Shown: one piece after another, positions 11,939-24,800 of the stretch | Layout: every line of letters begins with the position of its first letter | Numbering within the stretch: position 1 is the stretch's first letter | From: Hybos culiciformis | Taxonomy: Eukaryota; Arthropoda; Insecta; Diptera; Hybotidae | DNA: 64,000 nt | Assembly (NCBI GenBank): GCA_964007475.1 | Contig: OZ023273.1 | Span: forward strand, 149,588,444 to 149,652,443 | Direction: 5' to 3' | Translations under genes and position numbers: made by a program | The notes under the pieces: model-generated | Database searches by the model: none | The model's input: the letters and a program-made list of their open reading frames with translations, nothing else | Told to the model about the DNA's origin: nothing

Positions 11939-14795
11939 TGCAATTTTTTTTTTTTTTTATTAATTCTAGCTGCAATAATACGTTAGTTCGGTTGTATTTT
12001 TTGTTTTCCTTTTTCTTTATGAGATGTTTTTAATAATTTTTTTTCCTGCAAATGGAAAAAAAATGTAAATTCGTATTACAAATAGATTAGAAAAGTTAAT
12101 TTGATAATTATTTTATTATTGACATTAAATTAAATAAAAAAATTTTTTTTTTGGAAAAATATCAAAATTGACTCTTTTGTCAACATATATATTTTTTTTT
12201 TGTAAATGATGTAGAGATGGCTTCTTATTTGTTGAAATTTGACTGACCACCACCATTCGGGTGTACTGTAAAATAAATTATGTAATTTCCATTTTTTTAA
12301 TTAAGATAGATACTTTTATTAATTACTTATAAAAGAAAAAGATATCTAAAATACCCAGTAAACTATATATTTAATTGATGAAGAAACTTTGTTTTCATAC
12401 ATATAAAAGTCTAAAAATAAATTGGATAGATAGAACTTATCTCTTGACTTAGATAATTTGGACTTTATCTTTGTCAAATTAAATCAATACATTGTTTGTT
12501 CCTAGTCGCCAAACCAACACAAATTCCAAGATCTAAAAATTCACTATTGGGTAAATGAGTAATGGAAATAAGGTTATGCATCTATGATAAGATAACAGCA
12601 AGTTGAAATAAGTAAGTTGATGATAGGTTACTAACAATTTAAATTTGGCCCAAAATCAGGTTTGTGATCTTAAATTAACATAGATCAAAAGTATAGTATC
12701 TGATAGATACCTACACTTGCCTAATGAAATTTTGATAAGTGTAATAATTTAAATTCTACCTACTACTTAATATATAATTTTGATCAATTACATATTACAC
12801 ATTTTAGAAATAACCAATATTGAGCAAAAAAAAAATTTAAAGCTTATTATTTTTATTTTGCCTGGTAATTTTCCATAAATATTTTTTTATAATAGAAGCG
12901 CAAATGCCCGCGTTTTATTGCACATTTCTTTAGGTTACCTACTAAGGTAGTATAGATAATATCTAGAAATTAAATGAAAAACCTGTTTAACATTTAGCAA
13001 GGATTTAACTTTTAAATAGACTAGGCAGATATCCAATGATTTTGAAATTATCCAAAAACAAATACTGACAGCAATAAAATTTTAATATTGAACGAACTCA
13101 ACATTAGTGGTAGGTAGGTACTTATTATTATCGGTTCCAACCAAAAAATTTTCAACTGTTTTTTGTATTTTTTTTCGAAGGTGTTAATAAAAGAAAAATA
13201 TTTTATTTTGATTTACTAATACCTCCAAATTAAAATGCAAAAAAAAATTTGCATTAAACTGATAATCTTTTTTAGTACATAGGTATTCATACTTAATCAA
13301 TCTTAACTTTTTATATCTTTAAGCTACGCACCGCACCTACTTTTTTTTCTAGAATTGTAATATTCTTTCCACTACTTCTCAAGTATGAAATGAAATTTTT
13401 ATAAATGGAAATTTCCACTTTCTTTTCCGGAAATATTTTTAGTTTGAGTTATTATCTACTTTAAAAATATCTTTGATTTCACACTCTGCAGCGACGGCGT
13501 ACATGCATTGTGTATCTACCTATGAACATTTATGAATGATGTGAAATTTGTAGATGAGTCAACGTTTCCAATGAAATAAATGAATCAATCAATAAAAATT
13601 AATCTGGATGGATGATAATAAATTACACAAAACAGTGCAAGTGTTGTAAGAGTACAGTAAGTAGGTAGGTTAGGTATACCCGAAAAAAAACTCTTTTTCA
13701 TCAGGCATGTAAGTGAACAAAAAATAGCAGATATTTGCAAAAAGGTTCAAAAGGTATTAATGGTTGGTAGGTAGATACATCTTATCATCATAAAAAATCC
13801 CTTAATTACGCCTTAATTAGCATGCTTACGTTGTAAGTTAGCGGTTTGAAAAAGTTTAAGTATTGTTGTGAAATCGTTAGTCATTCAAAAATCTAAAATT
13901 CGAAAGTAATTCTGCGAAATGTATACCTATTTTATTTTTCAAATAATAAATACCTTCTAGACCAGTCGATAAAAAAGATCGGTTGCTGCGAATCATTTTA
14001 ATAGGACGGCCTACGAGTCTGACGAACAAAAAAAATTTTTTTTTTTCTTATTGAAGTTGGTGAGTGAGAAGAGAATCGTAGATAAAAATCCTTGAAAAAA
14101 AAAAATAAGTTTGATAAAAAAAATTAATTTATTTATTAATTTACCTTTTATTTTAATTATGCGTTTTATTTCGTTTTTCTTCAGATTGCTTCAATTTTTG
14201 AAATTTTTTTTTTTAGATAATGACTTTTTTTCTGCTGATTTTTTTTTTTCTCTACATAATGACTTTTTCAGTCTCTTACAAATTCCAATTTTCAAGGTTT
14301 GTCTTCCAGTCTTTTTGCTTTAATTTCCTTCAAAATTAACATAGTCTCATTTAAACCATTTTCACTCCACATTTATTAAATTTAATTCAGTTTTTTTTTG
14401 TTTTAATTAATTAATTTTCAGTTTTTTAAAAAATATAATTAATAAAAAAAATTAAATGACACTCACATTCGACTCGACTGACGTCTTTAAAAAAAATTAA
14501 ATTCTTTTTCTGTCTCGTTTTTCTTTTTCAAGCAATTTTTTTCTCTTTTTTTTTTTTTACAATGTACACACACACGCACTTATTTCAAGTCGGCTAAAGT
14601 GTAAGTGATGAGCCGCGGTTGGATAAGAATTGATTTATTTAATGACGATGTATTGTTGTTAATTAAAATTTAACTTAAATAAAAAAATAAAAGAAATTAA
14701 ATTCAATTTTTTAATTCTAAATATTTGTAAGAATTTTTTTATAAGGTTCACATCATAAATTTGTATAAATTTTTTGAAATTAAGTAATAATTGTT

Positions 14796-15615
14796 TTAGA
14801 TTTTCTTCTTATGTACTAAAGCTGGGAAAAGCGTATACCGACCAGCAGCTGTAATGAAACAATTTAATGCAAGCATTTGTAAAAAAATTATAAATGGTAA
14901 TACTGGTTATGACGGCAAATGATTAGAAAGAGAAACCTTAAATTTTTCGTTGAAATTGAAAATAAAAAATCTTGAGCAGCTTATTTTTTACTATTAAAGT
15001 ACAAAATACTAAATATGTTGAATAGTTTAAATAAATTCATCAAATTATTATAACAGTAGTAATATAACAGTAACGAAGCATATAAGTATGTAAAACTAAA
15101 ATCCATTTTCGAAGTTAAAACTTATTTATTTGGATAAAATTAAAATGTTTAAATCTCAATTTTCTAAAATTATTTTATATTTTACGTTTCCTTTCTTAAT
15201 TCTTCTATTTTCTTTGATTGGGACTCTTCACATAAACCTTTATATATGCTATTACGACATTGGGTTCATAAAAAATTATTTTCATCTTTAAGTACCTATA
15301 TAGGTATCTTCTTTTTTTTTTTTTGTTAAATTGACTTCTTAAACTGATTTTTGTTTCTTTTTTTTTTTTATTTTTGGCAAATAAAAGATTGGTTTTTTTA
15401 TTACCAAATAATATTCCCAATTTTTTCATTGATCTCTGCAGAACCTAATATTTTTAATTCTGTACGAATAACAGGGTACACAGTAGTCGAACTAAAAAAA
15501 AAAGGTAAAAATAATAATGTCCAATGGAAACTAAGTTTGAAAACAAAAGAATAAAAAATACACCAATCCCACCAATAATTAAAATTTTCAAAACATTTGA
15601 TATTTCATTTTTCAT
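14796..15615 (-). CDS. Candidate two-exon small membrane protein, structure uncertain
   Basis: A minus-strand exon from 15615 to 15564 reads MKNEISNVLKILIIGGI and ends at a GTGTAT donor in phase 1. A second open segment from 14902 to 14796, preceded by an AG acceptor, reads LPFIIFLQMLALNCFITAAG onward to KKKI and stop. The phases agree, giving about 52 residues with two hydrophobic segments. Between them is a third open stretch (about 15400-15500) containing TELKILGSAEINEKIGN, whose spacing after a membrane segment loosely recalls COA1/TIM21-type proteins, but I could not join it in frame. The region would be divergent from Atg18. It is not identified and could be fortuitous. Confidence 0.2.
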
Positions 15616-15707
15616 AGTTTTTTTATTTTCAATATTCAGATTCTTAAACTTAGTTTTTATTTTGAAGAACACAAATTGAGTTGTTGTTTTGGTATATTAT
15701 TAAATTG

Positions 15708-15742
<35 letters not shown>

Positions 15743-15743
15743 T
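15708..15743. repeat. (AAT)n microsatellite
   Basis: Roughly twelve tandem AAT/ATA units lie about 100 nt upstream of the Atg18 start codon, probably in its promoter or 5' untranslated region. It is likely to be length-polymorphic. Confidence 0.9.
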
Positions 15744-15842
15744 ATAAAAATTTATTGAATAAAAAAAAATTAATAAAAAAAATATATAATTTTTCTACGT
15801 TCTTGAAAAAATTGAAAAAAATAAAAAAAAAAACAATTAAAT

Positions 15843-18800
15843 ATGTTCAAAATGAATTTCAATCAAGATTTTACGTAAGATATTTCATTTTTTAAACTTA
15901 TAATTTTATTTTGTTTTATTTCAAAAATAATATTGAAAAAAAAAAAAAACAAAAAGTAAAAAAAAACAAATAAATATTTGCGCAAAAACATTTTCATATT
16001 TTCGTTATTTTTTTCATTATTCATCATTAGAAAAAAGTGAAAAATAAAAAACAGCTGATGTTTATTTGTGTGCGAGAAAAAAGTGTTTTTTTTTTAGAAT
16101 ATTTGATTTTGAATGAATATGAAACGAAAATATTTGATGTTTTTCAAAACAAAAACAAATTTTATCGAAATTCTGAGTGGAAGTGCAAAAGTGGAAGAAG
16201 AAATTTCAATTGAATATGAAATACAAGTCAATTCCCCTCTTTCACTTTTTTTTATAAAAACAAAGCTTCCATAATTATTAAGTATCTCATTCATAATAGT
16301 GTTGTATATAAAAGTATAATTATTGAGGGGTATAGAATCAAAACTGGCTCAAAAAAAACATTGCCAAAAAATAAAACCGAGATATTGAGAAAAAATGATT
16401 TTTAAACTTTGAAACTGGCTTGAGGATTTGAATTAAGTTTCTTTCAATTATTTTATGATTAAGATATGTTCTTTAATATTTAAAAGTAGGTAGGTATTTC
16501 ACAAATTTTTTTTTTTTGTACTTTTGTGAGGAAAAGATGTTTTTTCTATAAAAATATCAATGGCAAGTTTTGATACTATTAAAATTAATTACATGGCTAG
16601 TTTTCTGGTACAAACTTTCAAATTGAAAACCTATTTATTGTAGTTTGTAATTGGTTTTGATAAACTCTGATTGCATATTTGAAATGAACGCAGCAAAATT
16701 AACAAGAATTAATAACTAACTTATTACACAATACTTTTGCCATTTATATCCAACCTAATTGAACGAGTACCTAGTATATGATTATATCTGTACTAGATCA
16801 CAGAATCACAGTACAAATAATATGTGGGCATCTATCTATCTACTACAGTACTACCTACCTTACATAGACCTCATATGTACCAGGTAGGTTTGGACTAGGC
16901 ATTATATTATAGTTTACATAATATACACCTATTGAATTGAGATAAAAAAAACATGGAAAATAAAGAATCTGATCTAACCATTTTGTAAACTTAAACTAGA
17001 GTTGCCTAAACGTTAAAGTAAATGACAAGTCACTGAACAATTACTTAGTCCAGCGATGGCATTTACACGGCACGCGTGCCAAACTTGGCACGCGACAAAA
17101 AATTTCCGGCACGATAAGAAATTAAAAAAATTATGTAAAAAAAAAAATTTATTTTAAAAAAATTTCTGCTTTTAAAAAAAATATGGACCCAAAATTTTCA
17201 TTAACGGTTTTGAATTGAATTGTACATTTTTTTCATCTAGTTGGCTCTGCATTATTTTGTAACTATTTTCTTCTATAAAAATATTAGCAATCGCAATGTT
17301 AACCATTTTCTCTTCCACTTATTCCTGTGAAAGTCTTTTTTCTGTACTTAATCATGTACTTTCAAAGACAAGAAACAGATTAACAGAGGAAGACTCAGCA
17401 GCTTGTATTACCGTACAATCGACAACATACCATCCCGATATTAAAAACCTTGCAAATAATATGAAACAAAAAAAAATTCTTTATTAAAATTATTATTAAA
17501 CTTTATAATTTTTTTATGTACTATATTTTTTTATATTGAATAAAAATTATCACATGAACTTAGATATTTCTGTTTTCTTGTTTATTTATAATCAATAAAA
17601 AAGTGTATATGTACATATAACAAATAAAAGGTAAGCTGGCACGCCAAAAAAAATTGCAATTAAATTTAGTTAATTTTGGCACTTTGATAAAATCCTATTT
17701 GCCATCCCTCACTTAGTCTGTATATGTCGTAAAAAGTATCCCCAATATCTAGACTACGAGGGTATAAATTCAATGATCATGCTCAGTATATAAGTAGGTA
17801 CCATGGTTTCAAAGCAGTTGGGAATTTTTTAATTCAAAATAATATTGTCGTTCACATAATGAATAATGTTTCAATATTACGAAATTTTGACTTTATAAAA
17901 GCTTTTGATTCTAATTATTAGTTTTCACTATCTGAAATAATCGTTGGTTATGGAAAAATTCTTATTTTATATTTTCACTTAACCAGTTTAGATAAGTAAT
18001 ATGGATGTAGGTACCTATAATAAATTTATGTATATATAATAATAAATTTATGTAAGTACTTATAAAAATAAATTTTAAACTTTTTGTGTAATAACGATAG
18101 ATATTACATTTTTTTTAATTACAATGAAGGACAAAGAATAAGAGATTAAAATAAGTTTGGATTAATTTTCCTTATAAAGATCAATCGAAATGACGCATCT
18201 ACGTATTTTTAACATTATTCAAAATTACATACCTAAGTATCTACCTAACTATATTATTTTTACTTAAAGCAAACAAGTTGTTTTATGATGTCACTTTATT
18301 TTATTTTTATTTTTCTTTGTGTACATAAATACTCTTTGAGTTCCTCCAAAGTTTTTTTTTATAAGCATATATTATATGTGCATATAATAAAAAAATCAAA
18401 TTAATAAAGAGCACAATATTTTTTTTTGTTTTATTTATTTAATATTTTAAGATAATTACGTGATATAAATGAATTGAATAATTTGAATTTGATAAAACAA
18501 GTATGTGAAATTTATGTAATAAATATTATCTTAAAATTATTTTATACCTATAAAAAAAAAACATATATTTAAGAATATTTTATTATTACATATTAACATT
18601 AACCTATGTTTATAAATAAATTTTTTTGTTCGAAAACATGAGCGTTAAGCCAAACAATTAATTGGCTCAATTTCAAGTTCATGATTTCATGACTTCTAAA
18701 TATATATATAAAACATTAAAACAATTTTTAATATATCCTAAATCTTAGCTTATTCTTTAAATACATATTTGAGTCAGGGATTTCAACTAAACCGTCATGG

Positions 18801-21800
18801 TGTAGTGGTGTTATCGTTATCCTAATGCGTGCTTGGTCACAAAAGCTTATAACCTTCAGAAATCTTAAGTGTTTAGTTTATTATTTAAAAAAAAAGAATT
18901 CTTAAATAATTTAAACTACTTAGATATAATTTAAACTACTTAGATTTGTTTGTGATTTTTAGTTGGAGTTAGGAGTTAGGGTCAAAAAAGATATTTATAA
19001 TTATCTCTACCTTATTTAAATTTTAAAAAAATAAATAAAAAAATTAGGTACGAAAGTACAATCAATAAACTTAAAAACAAATTTTTTTTTTTGCTAAAAT
19101 TTTTATCCTTTTAAAGATAGATATGTAGTTATGTAGATATGAATATGATTGAATTATTAATTTTATTACATACGTTTTTTTTTCATGTTATTCTCCCCTT
19201 GTATTAAAAAAAAATTCAAACAAAAAAGTATTACACGACCTTGAAAACTTACACGAATAAATTATATGATTTATTTACATATACATACATATATAGCTGT
19301 AAAGTATTATTTGAAAAAAAAAAAATTAATAAATAGAAATAACAAAGTTATTGAACCTAAAAAACATACATTTATTTTATGAAATTATTTATTGTGAATT
19401 TTAAATTTCAATCGACTATCCTCACTTAATTTTAGGTTCTTCTAAATTCTGATTAATGAAACATAGTAATTAGAGTAATTCAAGTTCCGAGGAATAGAAC
19501 CCATTGTTTTAAGTTGTAGTATTCGGACTCTATATTTGAAAATATTTTCATCTTTTAATTTAATCTAAAAAATAGGAATATATAAAAGAAGTTCAAAAAT
19601 CTAACAGATCCGAGAACATATTAATACAATTTTCATTACATACACAGATAATTGAAGATGAGAATGTCATAGCTTCAGTGTAGGTCAGGGATGCCAACTG
19701 GGGTGTTTTACCTTGGAGTTTCCAGTTTTTCAACAAAAACTCCAGTCTCCAGGTTTTTTAAAATTTTTCCACTTTTTATGAAAATTAATAATTTTAAAGT
19801 AAAATAGAAATTCACATAAGCCATTCACCAGTAGATGTTGTAATTCCAAACAAAGTAATTATATAACTTTAAAAATAATTGATCTTCTAATTAATTTCAA
19901 ACCTATCATCTTTTTCTAATTGCAATTATTATTTATTGTTTTTATTTTACATATATTACTTTTTATAAAGTTTTATTCTAATTTGAATAATTTGTGTATC
20001 TGCGGTTTATTTTATGTTTCGTTTGTTTATGTTAATAATAATGTAATTTATAATTTATAATTTATTATTTTTTCTATTGTTCTATCTACATTTTTTTGCT
20101 TTTTCAACTCTCCAGTTTTCCCTGGTCAAGAGTTGACAACCCTGGTGTAGGTACATCTTTTTAAAGTACATCAATAAAATATTTTAGTTTCTATACCTAA
20201 GTACCTACCTAATTACATTTTTTGATTTTATTCCCCTTTTTGATAACAAAAATTAGATGTACAAAAGAGTTTAAAATATATATGTACCTACTTATGACTA
20301 ATATAAGCTTGTTTGTAAAATATTATAATGAATATTATGTAATTATAAATACTTATGTCCTTAAAAACATTTTAAAAAAATCACATGTGTAGTGTAGTGT
20401 GTTCTATTTTAATTATCTTGTAGGTAGGTAGTTAGTTTTATGTTATGATTTTTTTAATTATTTCAATGCCTTGTTACATAATATACGTATAAATAGTACA
20501 ATGCATTAATATAGTCTTAGGTATTTATCGATTCAGTTTTGTTGGTGATTTAATGTGAAACTATTGAAACAATTGTTTTCCAATAGAAATAAATCGTGTA
20601 AAAGTATATTTTTATCCATCATAAACGAAGAAGAATTGCGCTTCAATTTATTGAGATTCTTTTTTTGATATTTTTACAGAAAAAAAAAGGCTTAATTTAT
20701 TAATTTTAGTAAATGTGAAGGCTTCTAAAATATGATAAAATATTCCATTAAATATATATAGACATCTGAATAAAAATAGAATTAAAATGTCTTCAAATAC
20801 ATCCCAAAAGAAAGCACCACAAACTTCTACATAGGGTTAATCGAAAAATTCTCATTTAATATTAGTTAACAAATTATATTTATGCGAACAAACTATCGAA
20901 CTATCATGGGATAATCGCAATGCATATAAAATACTTTAGTCAGCATTAATTGAAGAAGTTTGCGTTCAGAAGATGTCATTTTTAAATAAGAGTTTTGTAA
21001 TTTAAATAATTTTAGATTTTTTAATACCGAACTAGGTATTAAAAAATAATTTTTTTTTACTGTTTTGTGCTTTTTGATCTTATAAATTTTTATTCTAGGT
21101 ACTCCCCTAATATTTTTTTCTCTTCAAGATGTTTTGTTTATAAAAATATAAATAACAATAAATTAAAAAATTATTCTTTGTTTACTTTAAATTTTTTTTA
21201 TTTTTCTGATAAAAAAAAAATAATAATTTGTGAACTCGTTTTTTACATAATTATTGAAGTGTGTGGCGAGCTTTTTTTATTTATTGATGATAATTTTTTG
21301 TTTTGGTTAAAAAAAAATGTTTTGCACATTTGAAATGTGTTACAAATTTATATTTATGGAAATATGATGGAAATAGGTATAATTCAAATTTTAAATACAA
21401 AAGAATCTTTTATTTTTTTTTTTCAATGACATATTAGTTCGCATTGCAACGACAAATGTTTTAAAAATGAATTTCTATATAAAAATATATAGGTATATAT
21501 AACCAACCTAGTAAGACAAGAAAAGAAATATAACATTATATATTATTGTTGATAGTTTATTGATAATAGTGTTACACGCTGTTTCTAGTTCTTGGAAATC
21601 GGAATTTTCCTTTTTAAAATAAAATTAAGCTCACAAAAATAATTTCAAACATTTAAATTAAAGATTATATTAAGGATTATAAAAATAAATTTTAAATTTT
21701 CACTTCTATGTAGTAGTTTCGAAAAATGTGAGATACCATCAGTTTAAAAATTATTGATTAATTTTCGAACAAGTAATTAAAAGTTCAGCCTTAATTTTGC

Positions 21801-24800
21801 CGTATCCAAAAATTTTTATAAATTTTTAAATGTTCTGTTTATAATATTTCTTATAAAAATAATAAAAAATTATTTATTATAGTAGGTAATAGAAAGTTGT
21901 TTTTATTAAAAAAAAAAAAACACAATCACACAAAATTTTAATCAAATATATTTAATATAAAAATAATGATAATACTCTATAAAGTTAACAGCTGCGTCAA
22001 CTTCTCAACTTAAGTCAGACAAGAGATAATAAAATAAAAAATATACTCATACATAAAGTCAACAAAGAATTAGTTGAACTTGATATTTATTTATCAATTG
22101 AACACAAAAAAATAAACAAAAAGGTTTTATTTACCCTTCTAATTTGCATTCTATAATAAATTAATTTATATTACCATAAGTTTCTGCCTTTTTCTTTTAG
22201 CTTTCAAAAATAAGTTAATTTTTTATAAAATCTTTGTTGAGGAGTCCTGTGTTGAGGAGTCCTTGTTAATACCGCGAATAGATATTTTACTAAATTTTTG
22301 GAACTTGGACCAATCAACGTAAATACGATCGGAAAATCCTTTAATTGATTCAAAACCAAAAGATACTGAGAATGTACTTAAATTACTTTTATAGCTGAAA
22401 CTGAAATAAGTTTTATTAGGTTTAGTTAATTCTCTAAAGTAATGAGTGTTTTGTGTTGACTTCAATTGGTCCCTAATAATAATTAATTATTAATCCAACT
22501 ACGTTTATTAATTTTTCGACTATTTTCTATACCAATTTCAATATATTTAATTTCGAACATATCTGGTATTGAATATCGTAAAATTGGAGTACATAATTTC
22601 ATTTGAACGCGACAGTCGTATAATGTTACCAATCCAGGAAAGTGAATAATTTAAGAAATTTAATTCCTCTAAATAAGTAGATTGTGGTGCGATGATTGTT
22701 AAAAGCTTCTTTTAAAGTCTGAAAAAATAAAATTAAGTAATTTTGTATATTTTTAATTATTTTAAAAGTTGTTTAAGCGACGTGTTATAATAAATCATTT
22801 CTATTTTCGAGAGGTTAAAGTTTATACAACATTGTATAATACCTTCAACGTTACCATGTACACTGGATTGGAAACAAATAAATCTTGTTGGCTTAGCACA
22901 ATGGTGGCATTCATTACAGCTTTTACACTAAATTGAAAACTTCATCAGATGCCGCTCGATAATCGTAAAAATACGTAATATTATCAAAAATAGAGAATTT
23001 TATTATAAAAACATAGTTGAAATCAATATTAGAACTAAATTTAAATAAGTGTTCAAATAAACTTTCCCATTATTACCGTATAAACGAGACATAATGTTAT
23101 TGCTTACAATAATACATGTGCAGTTGACTGGGAATAGGCGAAAACTAAAATGTCAAATGACGAATATTCTTTCTTAAATATATATAATATTATGTTAATT
23201 ACTTAATTTGTAAGATACATAGGTACATATATTTTAGTTACACTCTGATTATGCTATAATAAAAATTCAATAAATACTTTTAAAATAATTGAAATTCTCA
23301 ATTACCTTGTTAATTGATTAATTTCAATCATATTTTGAAATTTATCGATATTCTTTTCTGTTCCACAAAAGTATAAGAATATTCTTATGTTGCATATGTT
23401 GGTGTGTTCAAAAAAAATTTACAAGGTACATAATATGAGAAATTTTAAGTAAACATATATCTAGTTTACATGGAGAGTTGAAACCGGGTTCAACTACGGT
23501 TCAACTACGGTTCAACTACATGTAAACGTTGGTAGAGTTAACCTGGGTTAACCTGACTCAACCTAAGAAATTCGCTCGGTTAAGTTAACTCTATCCATGT
23601 AAACGGTTAACCTGGTTAAAAAATAAGCAACAGCTGTTTGTTTTGTTTCTTTTTTGTTATTGTTTTCAAACTCAATTCAACCACAGTTCAACCACATGCT
23701 TTTCGACTACATCATGTAAACACTTAACCTCTTTTCAACCACATTTCGACTCAACCACGGTTGGACTATCATGTAAACTAGGTAATAGATATCTTATAAT
23801 AAACATTTGCGTATTATATATGTATGTGGGTGGTGGGTGGTAGGTATATATCTGAGCAATAATGTTCCAATACGTAGTGCACACATTTGTATTACTCTAA
23901 GCACTAAGTTAAACTTGAACACATCTAGTAGCTAATGGACTTCCATTATTGTCACTGCATACATTTATACATTCTTATATTCATTGGGATACCGCCTTAG
24001 ATAAGGCTAGGTCTCAAATTCCTTTATTCCCTCACACTTAGGCTTGTTGGCCCGTTGTACCACTCTACTCGACGTTCCTGAGGTACCTGACTTAAACTTG
24101 TTCAGATCCCCAAAATGTTTTTGATGGTTTTATTTCCCTCGACTTGTTGCCAAGACAATATATGTTTTTCCAAATTCTCGCAGTCAATCTTGCTCTCGGA
24201 AATACTCTCTTCGAGGTATCCCCATTTCCGAATCTTACAAGATTGTCCGGCTTTCTTAAATTTTATAACTACCTGAGACAGAAGCTGTTTGAAATTATAA
24301 AAATTTAAAACATCAATATATGTTAATATGTATTAAATTTTAAATTAAAAGCATAATATAATTAACACACTCAATAATATTATTGTTATTGAACCTTGAT
24401 CATCAAATAATAATAAAAACGGGTAAAAGCGTCTAAAAATTAAATATCAAATGATGATCATCAATCACAATAGTATACCTAGTTATAATATGACTATAAG
24501 TGTTAGTGAAGATATAAAATATTTTTTAAAAAAGCATAAATTAAAAAATACATTAAAATAAAATATTATTTATAATCAACAACAACAATACTCTGATTCA
24601 TAGTTTTTATGTTTACATTAAGCTTTAAAATATTTTGTTCTGATTCTTATGAAATAGAAACAATGTAGGAATGTAGGTTTGATATGCAGCATAAACATAT
24701 GACGCCAAGTGTTATTATTTTGATTTGCGTTCTATGGTGATTTTTTATTTATTATATTTTTACTAATAAATATTTTTTAAATTAATAAATATCTAAGTTA

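Larger units (their letters stand above)
11939..15842. other. Divergent spacer between Smg5 and Atg18
   Basis: About 3.9 kb separates the two start codons, which point away from each other. It must contain both promoters and 5' untranslated exons, but I cannot place them. Several poly-T runs occur at 14100-14560. Candidate small minus-strand exons lie at 14796-14902 and 15564-15615, and an AAT microsatellite lies just upstream of Atg18 exon 1. Open frames at 14111-14323 and 15205-15672 are Phe/Lys-rich and probably fortuitous apart from the noted candidates. Confidence 0.5.

Noticed and set aside
14111..14323. 70-codon Phe/Leu-rich frame
   Set aside because: It arises from poly-T runs in the Smg5-Atg18 spacer.
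16119..16274. 51-codon plus-strand frame in Atg18 intron 1
   Set aside because: It has no polyadenylation signal, splice context or recognisable motif, so chance is likelier.
20787..20834. 15-codon ATG-to-stop frame (MSSNTSQKKAPQTST)
   Set aside because: It looks peptide-like but is far too short and has no supporting signals.
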